Origin: Cucumibacter marinus DSM 18995 | GTDB taxonomy: Bacteria; Pseudomonadota; Alphaproteobacteria; Rhizobiales; Devosiaceae | Reading direction: 5' to 3' | Length of the DNA: 64,000 nt | Assembly: GCF_000429865.1 (NCBI RefSeq) | Contig: NZ_KE386977.1 | Coordinates: 119,393 to 183,392, forward strand | Shown: positions 26,815-36,053 of the stretch, one piece after another | Layout of the letters: each line of letters starts with the position of its first letter | Numbering within the stretch: the first letter of the stretch is position 1 | Made by a program: the position numbers and the translations under genes | The notes under the pieces: generated by a model | What the model was told of the DNA's origin: nothing | Database searches by the model: none | The model's input: only the letters and a program-made list of their open reading frames with translations

Positions 26815-26851
26815 CGCGGCCGCCCCGGGCCTTCAAGGCCTAGTGCAAGGC

Positions 26852-27055
26852 TTACTGACTGCCATATCCGCCCAGATACTGCGCGACCAGCAGGATGAAG
26901 ATCAGCACCCCGAGAGCCACAAGGCCCATGCGCCGCCAGCGCATGGGCGACCAGCTTTCAAGCTCGTGCTCGATTTCCTTTTCAAGAGAATCATTGCCTT
27001 TCGACGGCCCGGCGGCCTGTGTGTCCTCGTCAGTCGGCTTCTTGTCTTCTGCCAT
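26852..27055 (-). CDS. Small single-pass membrane protein, stress-type
   Basis: A 67-residue protein: a charged N terminus (about 1-40, rich in Asp, Glu and Lys) and one membrane helix near the C terminus (MGLVALGVLIFILLVAQYLG). GGGAGG lies 7 bp before the ATG at 27055. An EcfG-type promoter lies 64 bp upstream. No family recognised beyond small hypothetical proteins of Rhizobiales. Confidence 0.75.
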   Translation of the reverse strand: MAEDKKPTDEDTQAAGPSKGNDSLEKEIEHELESWSPMRWRRMGLVALGVLIFILLVAQYLGGYGSQ

Positions 27056-27118
27056 GGCCGATGCCTCCCTTTCATGCTTGCCGGGGGCAGCCTGCCCCAT
27101 CGGGTTGCGAAACAGTGT

Positions 27119-27143
27119 AACGTATTCTCGAAATTGATGTTCC
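27119..27143 (-). promoter_or_regulatory. EcfG-type general stress promoter for the 67-residue membrane protein
   Basis: On the minus strand, GGAAC (27143-27139), 16 bases, CGTT (27122-27119). This exactly fits the EcfG consensus spacing. The -10 is 63 bp before the start codon at 27055. Confidence 0.7.
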
Positions 27144-27248
27144 CCGATTGACCGGCCTGTGCGCAAGGGGCGCAGGGCCGGCTGCAATCTTGTGGCGCGG
27201 GTCTCGAGCGCCTGCTAGCGTTTGCAGGCGGGCGAGAGGAGAGGACGG

Positions 27249-27998
27249 ATGCCGGGGACGATGATCTTGAAACTGAAGGGCCTTCTGGCCGCAGCGGCGT
27301 TTCTGGCGCTTGGCGGATGCTATACCGCCGATACCCCAATTCTGACCGCCGAGAATGGGGAACGGCACCCGACGCTCTCCGAGGGCGTCTATTGCCATGC
27401 GGAAAATCGCCTGCTGCCGCCAACGGTCAGCGTCTCACCCCAGATCTCCGAGGCACTGGGCGCCAATAAATGCAGGGACATCAGCTTCGATTCTGCCGAA
27501 GGCCGCTATGTCGATGCAAGGTCGTCGAGCACGGTGATGCGCTACGCACCCTTTGCCGATCTGCCGCTCGGAATCCTGCAATACCAGACCGGGCGCACTG
27601 CCCCGGCGCGATATTTGCCCGTGGCGGCGGTCGAGGGCATGGTGCTGGCCTATGACGGGCAGGGCACCTGGCCTGGCGATCTGGTCGCCGATCTCGGCCT
27701 GACGCTGAGCGATGACGGCACCTTGACCGGTGCCTCGCCCAAACAGGTCCGGGCGCTGCTATATGCGCTCAACAAGCGCCTGATCGAGACGGTGCGCGCC
27801 GATGTGGCCTTTGTCGAGGACGCGGATGGGCCGCGGCTCGAATTCCGCAACATCGATGCGTCCTATCGCTATCTCGTGCATTTCCGCGAGGACTGGTCGG
27901 GCGACACGGAAAAAATGCGCGGCGCCATGCTGGCGCTGACCGAACTGCTCGGTCTCTCAAGGCACACCGAGATGTGGACCGAAGCGCGGCCGGACTGA
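27249..27998 (+). CDS. Putative lipoprotein of unknown function
   Basis: A 249-residue protein with a lipoprotein signal: a basic start, hydrophobic GLLAAAAFLALGG and lipobox LGGC, with Cys24 as the lipidated residue. The mature part has no family I recognise; it ends in a mixed alpha/beta region. AGGAG lies 7 bp before the ATG at 27249. Anchoring to the inner or outer membrane is expected. It is an isolated gene between stress-type small proteins and a small basic protein. Confidence 0.75.
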   Translation: MPGTMILKLKGLLAAAAFLALGGCYTADTPILTAENGERHPTLSEGVYCHAENRLLPPTVSVSPQISEALGANKCRDISFDSAEGRYVDARSSSTVMRYAPFADLPLGILQYQTGRTAPARYLPVAAVEGMVLAYDGQGTWPGDLVADLGLTLSDDGTLTGASPKQVRALLYALNKRLIETVRADVAFVEDADGPRLEFRNIDASYRYLVHFREDWSGDTEKMRGAMLALTELLGLSRHTEMWTEARPD

Positions 27999-28072
27999 CC
28001 GGCCAAAGGCCCATGGGGCTTGCCTTTTGTCCGGTTGCGTCCCATATCGGGCGCAGCCAGAAGGAGGCTCTA

Positions 28073-28240
28073 ATGACACGGAAAACAAGTCGGCGAACGC
28101 CAAAACGTCCGCCCAATCCAGAAGCCCGCGCCCTGCGCTCAGGCGCCTATCGCGCAACCCGCATCAGTGACAAGAAGCGCGAAACCAGCCGCAACTGGTG
28201 CCGGGACAAACCGCGATACCGCCGGGTTCTTGCCGCCTAA
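28073..28240 (+). CDS. Small basic protein of unknown function
   Basis: A 55-residue protein with about 35 percent Arg and Lys (e.g. RKTSRRTPKRP and RISDKKRETSRNW), which could bind nucleic acid. An excellent ribosome site, AAGGAGG, lies just before the ATG at 28073, which argues for real translation. No family recognised; partial resemblance to small basic proteins of Rhizobiales is only a guess. Confidence 0.6.
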   Translation: MTRKTSRRTPKRPPNPEARALRSGAYRATRISDKKRETSRNWCRDKPRYRRVLAA

Positions 28241-28407
28241 ATCAGGTGCGAACGAGAATCCCGCCGTGTCGCGGCTTTGGCATTCAAACGGCGATGTCGA
28301 TGAAAAATGGTGCTGCCGGTCGAGCCGCTTTGGCTCGGCAGCACTAACCGTGACTGCCCGCCCCCACGGAGGCATGGAGCGAAGCGAAACTGGCGTGAAC
28401 GAAAAGA

Positions 28408-28482
<75 letters not shown>

Positions 28483-28644
28483 ATACTGTGCCTTGATGGC
28501 GCCGGTCACCGTCGGGTTGACGGCTTGCGCCGGCGCGGCGCTGGCGTTACTGCCACAGGGTCATGACCGACGCAAGGCCAAACATGCCCTGCCGGTGCAA
28601 AATCGATGGGTGGCCGCCTGAGCGGGGCAAAAGTGGAGGGTCGC

Positions 28645-28827
28645 ATGGGCACGATGAAAGGCAAATCCGAGGATCGCGCCGCCCGGCTGGCGGCGCGTCT
28701 GCGCGACAATCTCAAGCGCCGCAAGCAGCAGGCCCGTGCCCGCGCCGACGACGCCAAAGACACGGGCGCACATTCGGATAGCGCCGATTCGCCCGAAGGG
28801 GAGGCCGGGGACAAGTCCCGGCCATAA
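28645..28827 (+). CDS. Small conserved basic protein upstream of murA
   Basis: A 60-residue protein, very basic at first (RLAARLRDNLKRRKQQARARA), then acidic and serine-rich. Similar short genes ahead of murA are common in Rhizobiales, as remembered. The ATG at 28645 is chosen because GGAGGG lies 4-5 bp upstream. No function is known. Confidence 0.65.
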   Translation: MGTMKGKSEDRAARLAARLRDNLKRRKQQARARADDAKDTGAHSDSADSPEGEAGDKSRP

Positions 28828-28982
28828 CCGTGCCGCAATAGACCGTATCGTAAAACAAAAGGGCTGCGATCGAGGCCCCGCGTGCCCGCCTTTGCGGGCC
28901 TTCTTGCGGGGCGTCTCCGCTTGAGATACCAACGCTGCGCCGGGCGGCCCACGCCGCACCGGGCTCCAGAAAGGAAACCGGC

Positions 28983-30275
28983 ATGGACCGCATCCGTCTC
29001 GTCGGCGGTAATCCGCTCAATGGCGAACTGCCCATCTCCGGCGCCAAGAACGCCGCGCTGCCCTTGATGATCGCCTCGCTGCTGACCGACGAGCCGTTGA
29101 CGCTGACCAATGTGCCGCGCCTGGCCGATGTCACCCAGCTCCAGCGCATCCTCGTCAATCACGGGGTCGGCGTGGCGCTTGAAGGCCGCCGCCGTGGCGA
29201 GGACGACATGCTCGGTCAGCGCATCACCTTCACCGCAACCGACATCGTCGATACCCGTGCGCCCTATGAACTGGTGTCCAAGATGCGCGCCAGCTTCTGG
29301 GTCATCGGCCCGCTTCTCTCCCGGGAAGGGCAGGCGCAAGTTTCCTTGCCCGGCGGCTGCGCCATCGGCACGCGCCCGGTCGATTTCTATCTCGACGGGC
29401 TGCGCGCGCTTGGCGCCGACATCGAGATCGATGCTGGCTATGTCCATGCCCGCGCGCCGGGCGGCCGCCTCAAGGGCGCGACCGTCCATTTCCCCCGCGT
29501 CTCGGTGGGTGCCACCCACACCATCCTGATGGCCGCCGTGTTGGCTGAAGGGCGCACCGTGATCGAGAACGCGGCCTGCGAACCCGAAGTCGGCGATCTG
29601 GCCCGCTGCCTCGTCGCCATGGGCGCGAAGATCGAAGGCATCGACACCCATACATTGACCGTTGACGGGGTCGAAAAGCTGCATGGCGCCAAGCACGCCG
29701 TGCTGCCTGACCGTATCGAAACCGGAACCTACGCCATGGCGACCGCCATGGCGGGCGGCAATGTGCTCTTGAAGGGTGGCCGCGCCGATCTGTTGCAGGC
29801 CGCGCTCGATGTGCTCGGCGAAACCGGAGCGCATATCACCCAGGAAGAGGCGGGCATCCGCGTCACCCAGAACGGCAATGGCATCCGCCCCGTCGATGTC
29901 GAGACCGATCCGTTCCCTGGCTTCCCGACGGATCTGCAGGCGCAATACATGGCGCTGATGACCCGCGCCGAAGGGGTGACCCATATCCGCGAGACGATTT
30001 TCGAGAACCGCTTCATGCATGTGGGCGAGCTCGCCCGTTTTGGCGCCGACATCAAGATCGACGGGCAGGTGGCGACCGTGACAGGTGTGCCCGAACTGAC
30101 CGGCGCCGAGGTGATGGCGACCGATCTGCGCGCTTCCGTCTCGCTGGTGATTGCCGGGCTTGTGGCCAAGGGCGAAACCCTTGTCTCGCGCATCTACCAT
30201 CTCGACCGCGGTTTCGAACGCCTTGAGGACAAGCTCGGGCGCTGCGGCGCCGAGATCGAGCGCCTCGCCGGCTGA
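28983..30275 (+). CDS. murA: UDP-N-acetylglucosamine 1-carboxyvinyltransferase
   Basis: First committed step of peptidoglycan synthesis: transfers enolpyruvate from phosphoenolpyruvate to UDP-GlcNAc in the cytosol. The 430-residue length is typical. Lys22 in SGAKNAALP binds substrate, and catalytic Cys126 lies in the loop [12 protein letters not shown]. The two-domain inside-out alpha/beta repeat pattern is clear. Cys (not Asp) at 126 implies fosfomycin can react with it. The cluster continues with DUF2948 and hisD, as in related genomes. Confidence 0.98.
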   Translation: MDRIRLVGGNPLNGELPISGAKNAALPLMIASLLTDEPLTLTNVPRLADVTQLQRILVNHGVGVALEGRRRGEDDMLGQRITFTATDIVDTRAPYELVSKMRASFWVIGPLLSREGQAQVSLPGGCAIGTRPVDFYLDGLRALGADIEIDAGYVHARAPGGRLKGATVHFPRVSVGATHTILMAAVLAEGRTVIENAACEPEVGDLARCLVAMGAKIEGIDTHTLTVDGVEKLHGAKHAVLPDRIETGTYAMATAMAGGNVLLKGGRADLLQAALDVLGETGAHITQEEAGIRVTQNGNGIRPVDVETDPFPGFPTDLQAQYMALMTRAEGVTHIRETIFENRFMHVGELARFGADIKIDGQVATVTGVPELTGAEVMATDLRASVSLVIAGLVAKGETLVSRIYHLDRGFERLEDKLGRCGAEIERLAG

Positions 30276-30279
30276 CGAT

Positions 30280-30356
30280 ATTCGGGCAGGGCTATTGTGT
30301 CCGGCTCCCGGGCGCATTAGGTAGCTGAGGCACCGGGGCAGCTTCGCTGCCCGAAT
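30280..30356 (+). promoter_or_regulatory. Two competing hairpins between murA and DUF2948
   Basis: ATTCGGGCAG (30280-30289) is the exact reverse complement of CTGCCCGAAT (30347-30356). The second strand also takes part in a local hairpin GGGCAGC ttc GCTGCCC (30336-30352). The two pairings exclude each other, as in an attenuator. No T-run follows, and no regulatory role is shown. Confidence 0.4.
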
Positions 30357-30378
30357 GTTACTCAGTTCCGGATCGAGA

Positions 30379-30831
30379 ATGAGCGAACTCAAACTCCTCG
30401 CAATGGACGCCGAAGACCTCGAAGTGGTCTCCGCCTACACCCAGGATGCGGTTGTCCGCGTCGGCGATATGGGCTTCGTCCCCGCCGACCGCCGCTTCGC
30501 CTTTTTGATGAACCGCTATGCCTGGGAGGGCGAAAAGCCCGGCAGCCGGCCCGGCAAGGGCGAGCGCCACCGCGCGGCGATGCATTTCGACAGGGTGCTC
30601 TCGGCCAAGGTGTCCGGCATCGACCAGAACGCCAAGGACGGCGTATTGAACCTGCTCTCGATCACCTTCGATGAAGGCGAGGCGCCGGCCGGCACCGTGT
30701 TGCTGTCCTTTGCGGGCGGTGGCACCGTTCAGCTCGAAGTCGAATGTATCGAGGCTCGGTTGCAGGATCTCGGCGCCGCCTGGCGCGCCAAGGGCCGCCC
30801 GGCACACGACATTGATCAAAAGGACGCCTGA
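30379..30831 (+). CDS. DUF2948 family protein
   Basis: A 150-residue soluble protein with the DUF2948 pattern: LKLLAMDAEDLEVVSAYTQDAVVRVGD at the start and FAFLMNRYAWE in the middle. Its function is unknown, but the gene sits between murA and hisD in many Rhizobiales, as here. The stop lies 2 bp before the GTG of hisD, so they are coupled. Confidence 0.88.
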   Translation: MSELKLLAMDAEDLEVVSAYTQDAVVRVGDMGFVPADRRFAFLMNRYAWEGEKPGSRPGKGERHRAAMHFDRVLSAKVSGIDQNAKDGVLNLLSITFDEGEAPAGTVLLSFAGGGTVQLEVECIEARLQDLGAAWRAKGRPAHDIDQKDA

Positions 30832-30833
30832 CC

Positions 30834-32123
30834 GTGCCGGTGACCCTGTCGACCCGCGAGGCGGATTTTGCCGCCCGCTTTGAATCGCTGTTGGGCGCCA
30901 AGCGCGAATCCTCGGTCGAAGTCGGCGAAACCGTTGCCGCCATCATCGACCGGGTGAAGACCGAAGGCGATGCCGCGCTGATCGCGCTGTCGAAACAGTT
31001 CGACCGGCTCGATCTGACGCCCCAGACCCTGGCCTTCTCGCAAGACGAGATCGAAGCCGGGTATCGCGACACCGACCCGGCCATCGTTAAGGCGCTGGAG
31101 GTCGCGGCCAGCCGCATCCGCGCCTACCACGAGAAGCAGAAGCCCGCGGACCAGCTCTATACCGATGCGACCGGGGTGACGCTCGGCGCCAAATGGACCG
31201 CGGTCGAAGGCGCCGGCATCTATGTGCCCGGCGGCACCGCGAGCTACCCGTCCTCCGTCTTGATGAACGCCATCCCCGCCCGCGTGGCTGGGGTCGAGCG
31301 CATCGCCATGGTCGTGCCGACCCCCGATGGCGCGGTGAACCCCGCCGTGCTGGCGGCCGCCAAAATCGCCGGCATCACCGAGATCTATCGCATTGGCGGG
31401 GCGCAGGCGATTGCCGCGCTCGCCTTTGGCACCCAGACGGTGAAACCGGTGACCAAGATTGTCGGTCCGGGCAATGCCTATGTCGCCGCCGCCAAGCGCC
31501 AGGTCTATGGCCAGGTCGGTATCGACATGATCGCCGGCCCTTCCGAAGTGCTGGTGATCGCTGACAGCTCCGCCAACCCGGCCTGGATCGCGGCGGACCT
31601 TTTGGCGCAGGCCGAGCATGACGCCGCCGCCCAGTCGGTGCTGGTGACGCCCGATGCCGATCTCGCTGACGCCGTGGCGAGGGAAGTCGAACGCCAATTG
31701 GCGCTGTTGCCCCGCGCACAGATCGCGGGCGCGAGCTGGGCCGATTTCGGTGCCCTGATCGTAACCAGCGATCTTGACGAGGCACTTGCCATCGCCAATC
31801 GCATGGCGCCCGAACACCTTGAACTCTCGGTTGAGAATCCCGAAGCGCTGCTGGCTGGCGTACGCCATGCCGGCGCGGTGTTTATGGGACATCATACGCC
31901 CGAGGCGATCGGGGACTATGTCGGGGGCACCAATCATGTGCTCCCCACCGCCCGTTCGGCGCGCTTTGCCTCCGGGCTCGGGGTCTATGATTTCCTCAAG
32001 CGGGTTTCGATCCTGGGGTGCACGCCCTCGGCGCTTGCCGAACTGGCCGGCCCCGCGGAGACGCTGGCCGCCGCCGAAGGGCTCGATGCCCATGGCCGTT
32101 CGGTCGCGATCCGGCGGAACTGA
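30834..32123 (+). CDS. hisD: Histidinol dehydrogenase
   Basis: Carries out the last two steps of histidine synthesis, from histidinol to histidinal to histidine with two NAD and a zinc ion. The 429-residue length is typical. Motifs: GPGNAYVAAAKRQVYG, GIDMIAGPSEVLVIAD, the zinc and catalytic segments around APEHLEL, and HHTPEAIGDYVGGTNHVLPT. GTG start at 30834. It is the only histidine biosynthesis gene in this part of the window; in many Rhizobiales it sits apart from the main his genes, in this order. Confidence 0.97.
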   Translation: MPVTLSTREADFAARFESLLGAKRESSVEVGETVAAIIDRVKTEGDAALIALSKQFDRLDLTPQTLAFSQDEIEAGYRDTDPAIVKALEVAASRIRAYHEKQKPADQLYTDATGVTLGAKWTAVEGAGIYVPGGTASYPSSVLMNAIPARVAGVERIAMVVPTPDGAVNPAVLAAAKIAGITEIYRIGGAQAIAALAFGTQTVKPVTKIVGPGNAYVAAAKRQVYGQVGIDMIAGPSEVLVIADSSANPAWIAADLLAQAEHDAAAQSVLVTPDADLADAVAREVERQLALLPRAQIAGASWADFGALIVTSDLDEALAIANRMAPEHLELSVENPEALLAGVRHAGAVFMGHHTPEAIGDYVGGTNHVLPTARSARFASGLGVYDFLKRVSILGCTPSALAELAGPAETLAAAEGLDAHGRSVAIRRN

Positions 32124-32247
32124 CCAAGCCCTGTGCACCACGCGCCTTGATGCTTTCACTGAAGGCAAAAACCAAGCACACTGCACCCGCCGGGGTTCCC
32201 CGTAACGAGCGGGCCGGCAAACCGTGCTGGTGGATCCCGGAGGGCCG

Positions 32248-33207
32248 ATGACGGAGTTCGACCCGAAAACCGACAAGGTGGTGGCGGTCACCCTCGACCC
32301 CAACACCATCACGACCATTGACCCCGACGAGGTGCATGAGCGCCGCGTCGCGATCTATGACCTTCTCGAGGAAAATGCGCTGGTCCCCTATAAGGGCGGG
32401 GAACGCGGCAAGGGTCCCTTCGCACTTCACCTGTCGATTCTGGGTAATCACCTGGTTCTCGAAATTCGCGATCCCAGGAACTACGCCCCGCTGGTGGCAC
32501 ATCTCCTTTCGCTGGGGCCGTTCCGCGCGCTGATCCGCGATTATTTCCGCGTTCGGGAAAGCTACTATGAGGCCATCCGCTCGGCCTCACCCTACCAGAT
32601 CGAAGCCGTTGATATGGGCCGGCGCGGCCTGCACAACCAGGCCGCCGAACTGCTGCGCGACCGGCTCAAGGGTAAGCTGGAGATGGACGCGAATACCGCG
32701 AGGCGGCTGTTCACCCTCATCTGCGCTATCCAGCCCAACGCGGTGAGAACCGCCGAAGGGGAGGGCGATGTCCTCACTGTCCTGTTCGTGTGTTCGATGA
32801 ACTCGGTGCGCTCTCCAATCGCCGCCGCGCTGGCGCGCAAGATGTTTCCCGGCCGTATCATCGCCCGCTCTGCCGGGGTGCGCGCCGGCAAGGTGGATGC
32901 GTTCGCCCAGGAGGTGATGGAGGAGATCGGCATCGATATGTCGGTGCATTCGCCTCACTCCCTTTCCGAGCTCATCGCGTCGAGATTCGATCTTGTCGTC
33001 ACCCTCTCGGATGATGCGCCCGAAGCGCTCGAAAAATGCAACTTTGCCATTGGTGCTCAGGAGCATTGGGAGATCGACGACCCGACCGAAACCGAAGGCA
33101 ATCGCGACCAGCGGCGCGCCGCTTATGTGCGGGTTCGCGACGAGCTGGAAGGTCGGGTGCGGAATTCGCTTGAAGCCCTCATCGCCAAAGGTTCACAAGT
33201 CAATTGA
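32248..33207 (+). CDS. Fusion of UPF0262 with a low-molecular-weight protein tyrosine phosphatase
   Basis: A 319-residue protein reading two usual neighbours in one frame. Residues 1-161 are UPF0262 (HERRVAIYDLLEENALVP, QIEAVDMGRRGLHN, ARRLFTLICA), a family of unknown role. After a 13-residue linker, residues 174-319 are a low-molecular-weight phosphatase or arsenate reductase type domain: the P-loop VCSMNSVRS (Cys182 ... Arg188) and the general-acid region DDPTETEG. In most Rhizobiales the two are separate genes in this same place before infA. GTGA at 32743-32746 holds an in-frame GTG and an out-of-frame TGA, a probable remnant of an ancestral overlap. ATG 32248 follows GGAGG. Confidence 0.8.
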   Translation: MTEFDPKTDKVVAVTLDPNTITTIDPDEVHERRVAIYDLLEENALVPYKGGERGKGPFALHLSILGNHLVLEIRDPRNYAPLVAHLLSLGPFRALIRDYFRVRESYYEAIRSASPYQIEAVDMGRRGLHNQAAELLRDRLKGKLEMDANTARRLFTLICAIQPNAVRTAEGEGDVLTVLFVCSMNSVRSPIAAALARKMFPGRIIARSAGVRAGKVDAFAQEVMEEIGIDMSVHSPHSLSELIASRFDLVVTLSDDAPEALEKCNFAIGAQEHWEIDDPTETEGNRDQRRAAYVRVRDELEGRVRNSLEALIAKGSQVN

Positions 33208-33298
33208 ATTTGTATAGGTTGCGCGCCGTTCCGGCCTCTGCCGTCACGCCGGCGCAGCAATGGCGCGCGGGCGGCGCAGGCCCAATTCAGGAGAAAGA

Positions 33299-33517
33299 AT
33301 GGCAAAGGAAGAAGTGCTCGAATTTCCGGGCGTGGTCATGGAATTGCTGCCGAATGCGACCTTCCGCGTGAAACTGGAAAACGACCACGAAATCATCGCA
33401 CACACCGCCGGGCGCATGCGCAAGAACCGCATTCGCGTGCTGGCTGGTGACAAGGTTCTGGTCGAAATGACCCCTTATGATCTGACCAAAGGCCGGATCA
33501 CTTACCGTTTTCGCTGA
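33299..33517 (+). CDS. infA: Translation initiation factor IF-1
   Basis: A 72-residue S1/OB-fold protein that binds the ribosomal A site during initiation with IF-2 and IF-3. It has the standard [24 protein letters not shown] start, [24 protein letters not shown] and the end [17 protein letters not shown] lies 5 bp before the ATG at 33299. Placed between the phosphatase domain and maf, the usual order. Confidence 0.98.
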   Translation: MAKEEVLEFPGVVMELLPNATFRVKLENDHEIIAHTAGRMRKNRIRVLAGDKVLVEMTPYDLTKGRITYRFR

Positions 33518-33562
33518 TCGGCCGTACCGGGCCGCGCCCTTTCCCGGAGTTATCCTTCGATC

Positions 33563-34201
33563 ATGGCACGCCGTCCCGAACTGATCCTCGCCTCCGCATC
33601 GCCGCGCCGGCTGGCCCTTTTGAACCAGATCGGTATCGAGCCGGAACACATGGTGCCGGCCCAGATCGACGAGACCCCGGAGAAAGGCGAGCTGCCGCGC
33701 AAGCTGGCGGTGCGTCTCGCCCAGACCAAGGCGCTGACCGCCGCCCACAAGGCGCGGCAGATGGGCATTGAGGAAAACGCGCTGGTGCTCGCCGCCGACA
33801 CGGTGGTGGCTGTCGGCCGCCGTATTCAGCCCAAGGCCGAGACCATGGAAGAGGCGGCGGACTGTCTGCGTCTTCTGTCGGGGCGCAATCACCGCGTCTT
33901 CACGGGGGTTTGCCTGCTTTCGGTCAATGGCCACGCCAAAAAACGCCTGGTGGAAAGCCGCGTCCGGTTCAAGCGCCTGTCGACCCAGGATATCGAGGCC
34001 TATCTCGCCAGCGCCGAATGGCGCGGCAAGGCGGGCGGCTATGGCATTCAGGGTATTGCCGGGGCGTTTGTGGTCAAACTGCAGGGGTCCTATTCTTCTG
34101 TTGTCGGCCTGCCGCTTTATGAGACCGCCAATCTCTTGCAGGCGGAGCATTATCCGCTGCATTTCAATTGGCTTAACCAGGCCAATGCCGGGAGTGCCTG
34201 A
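33563..34201 (+). CDS. maf: Maf-family nucleotide pyrophosphatase
   Basis: A 212-residue house-cleaning enzyme that hydrolyses noncanonical or modified nucleoside triphosphates to monophosphates. It starts with the SASPRR motif and contains the [10 protein letters not shown] metal site and the [13 protein letters not shown] signature. Which Maf subtype (dTTP/UTP or m7GTP) cannot be decided here. Its stop overlaps the yacG start by one base. Confidence 0.93.
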   Translation: MARRPELILASASPRRLALLNQIGIEPEHMVPAQIDETPEKGELPRKLAVRLAQTKALTAAHKARQMGIEENALVLAADTVVAVGRRIQPKAETMEEAADCLRLLSGRNHRVFTGVCLLSVNGHAKKRLVESRVRFKRLSTQDIEAYLASAEWRGKAGGYGIQGIAGAFVVKLQGSYSSVVGLPLYETANLLQAEHYPLHFNWLNQANAGSA

Positions 34202-34407
34202 TGAATGACGACAAGGTCACACCCCTAAGGCCGACCAAACCCTGCCCGATTTGCTCCAAGCCCTCGGTGAGGGCGTTCCATCCCTTCTGCTCCAAGCGCT
34301 GCGCGGATATCGATCTCAACCGCTGGCTGACCGGCGCCTATGCCATTCCCGCCAGCAGCGACGAGGATGACGAGGAAACCCCCGATTTCTCCGGTGGAGA
34401 GAACTGA
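34201..34407 (+). CDS. yacG: DNA gyrase inhibitor YacG
   Basis: A 68-residue zinc-ribbon protein with four Cys ligands (Cys15, Cys18, Cys30, Cys34 in CPIC ... FCSKRC) and the conserved [11 protein letters not shown]. coli YacG binds GyrB and blocks DNA binding. The acidic tail is usual. It starts at the last base of the maf stop, as in many Alphaproteobacteria. Confidence 0.95.
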   Translation: MNDDKVTPLRPTKPCPICSKPSVRAFHPFCSKRCADIDLNRWLTGAYAIPASSDEDDEETPDFSGGEN

Positions 34408-34497
34408 TATAGGTTTTTCCTAAAGCTCAATCGATTGGCTAAGCGCCGGGGTAAGCCCTGGCTGTCAGCCTGCCCGAATGAGCATGGGAGAACTGCC

Positions 34498-35916
34498 ATG
34501 AAGTCGCCCGCCCCGCGCCGCCTTGTGCTGGCCGACCGCTTGCCTGACAAATCACTGGGGCGGCTGCTCTATCGCCCCTATACCCCGCACAAGGCCGCCC
34601 GCGGCGGCACCCAGCCCGCGCTTCTTGGCCGAATGCCGGATGGCGGGTTCACTACCCTCGGTATCGGCGGAACCAGTTTTGATGGGCAACCCATCACTCG
34701 CCGACTCGCCAAATCCCTGGTGAAGGGCGAACTGCTCGGCTGGGGTCCGCTCGCCTCCGGTGAAACCCGGGGCCGGGTTCCCGTCTATCTCGACGGCTAT
34801 ATCTGGATTGCCGAACAGAAGGGCGAGACCGTCAGGCTTCTGTTCATTTCCGAGGCGCGCACGGAAAGACAGCGCGGCAACCGCAAGGGCTATACCGTGT
34901 TCCTGCGCCTCAACACCGTCAGCGCCACGAGCTGGACCGAGGCCAGGGGGCTAAGGACCGAAGTTGTCACCCGCATCAATGGCGATATGGCCATGCTGAT
35001 GACCGGCCGGCCTGCGGCCGTCCCCGCCGGGCGGCATGCACGGGCCGACGGACCCGGCATTGGTGTCGAGCTTGCACCTGCCGGTTTCACTCATCTCGGC
35101 CGCATCGAGCAATGGGTGCGCTACAAGCCGCGTCACGGCGATACCCCCACCCTGTTCAGAGGCGGCATAAGGTCCTACGACCGGGCCGGGGAACTGATCG
35201 AAAGCGAGGTCTATCCCCTTGAACTGCCGGTCGTCCCCTATGCCAGCACTGCCGCGCAGCAATTCGGTCGGTCCGTGGAGAGCTATATCGCGGGCAATTT
35301 CGTCGCCTCGAGCCAGCCGCCGAAATTCCTCCTGACATTTCTCGGCATTGTTCTGGGAGTTGGTGCCGCTTTCCCCAAGGATCCGTTCGCAACCGGCCTG
35401 CTGGCTGTTCTGAGCGGCGTGTCTTTCCTGATGGCATTGCTGATCGATGTGGCCCAGTGGCTGATGACCACTTACATCGCACCCGGAATTGGCTATCTGG
35501 CTCAGGAGGCTTATGACTGGTACTACCCGCCCAACGCTCCGAGCCCGCCGGGCCAGGGACCCGGCGCCCCGGCGGGATCGCTCAACAATATTCTCGACAC
35601 GGTATCGGAAGCCGAGGGCGCCGGATTCGGTCAGAGCGAGTTGTGGGAGTTCATGGAAGACGCGATGAGCGATGACGGCCTGCCCTCGCTGGAATGGCCG
35701 ATGAGCGGCGAGCCGAAACAGCCTCCGCCCCATCCATATCCCTGGCCCTGGCCGTCGCCGGGACCTGACGATGGGGGAGACGGGGATGGAGACGACGGCG
35801 GTGGAGATGAGCAGGAGCCGCCCCCCGATGATGACGGTGACGGTCCGATCACGGTCAGCGCGGGCCGTCGCCCGGCCATTGTGATGCTCGGCCCGGACCC
35901 GGCGCTACGGCGCTGA
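34498..35916 (+). CDS. Orphan membrane protein with Pro/Asp/Gly-rich tail, unknown function
   Basis: A 472-residue protein I do not recognise. About 1-250 are soluble and beta-rich (e.g. DGYIWIAEQKGETVRLLFISEA). Two hydrophobic stretches follow around 279-300 (KFLLTFLGIVLGVGAAF) and 305-325. The last ~120 residues are low complexity, with proline-tryptophan runs and repeated Asp-Gly blocks. GGGAG lies 7 bp before the ATG at 34498. There is no partner in the same orientation; tRNA-Phe and a convergent sulfatase gene lie downstream. Its base composition is like the neighbours', so there is no sign of recent transfer. Confidence 0.7.
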   Translation: MKSPAPRRLVLADRLPDKSLGRLLYRPYTPHKAARGGTQPALLGRMPDGGFTTLGIGGTSFDGQPITRRLAKSLVKGELLGWGPLASGETRGRVPVYLDGYIWIAEQKGETVRLLFISEARTERQRGNRKGYTVFLRLNTVSATSWTEARGLRTEVVTRINGDMAMLMTGRPAAVPAGRHARADGPGIGVELAPAGFTHLGRIEQWVRYKPRHGDTPTLFRGGIRSYDRAGELIESEVYPLELPVVPYASTAAQQFGRSVESYIAGNFVASSQPPKFLLTFLGIVLGVGAAFPKDPFATGLLAVLSGVSFLMALLIDVAQWLMTTYIAPGIGYLAQEAYDWYYPPNAPSPPGQGPGAPAGSLNNILDTVSEAEGAGFGQSELWEFMEDAMSDDGLPSLEWPMSGEPKQPPPHPYPWPWPSPGPDDGGDGDGDDGGGDEQEPPPDDDGDGPITVSAGRRPAIVMLGPDPALRR

Positions 35917-36053
35917 TCCGGGGCCTGAACCCGCGCCCGGGAAAAGCTTGTGAGGAATGGGAGAAATCCTCGCAGATTTTTGCGCTTACCCGCTGGACAG
36001 CCCTCAACCATCGCCCTATAAACCCGCCACCAGATCGCCGCGTCCGCGGCAGC

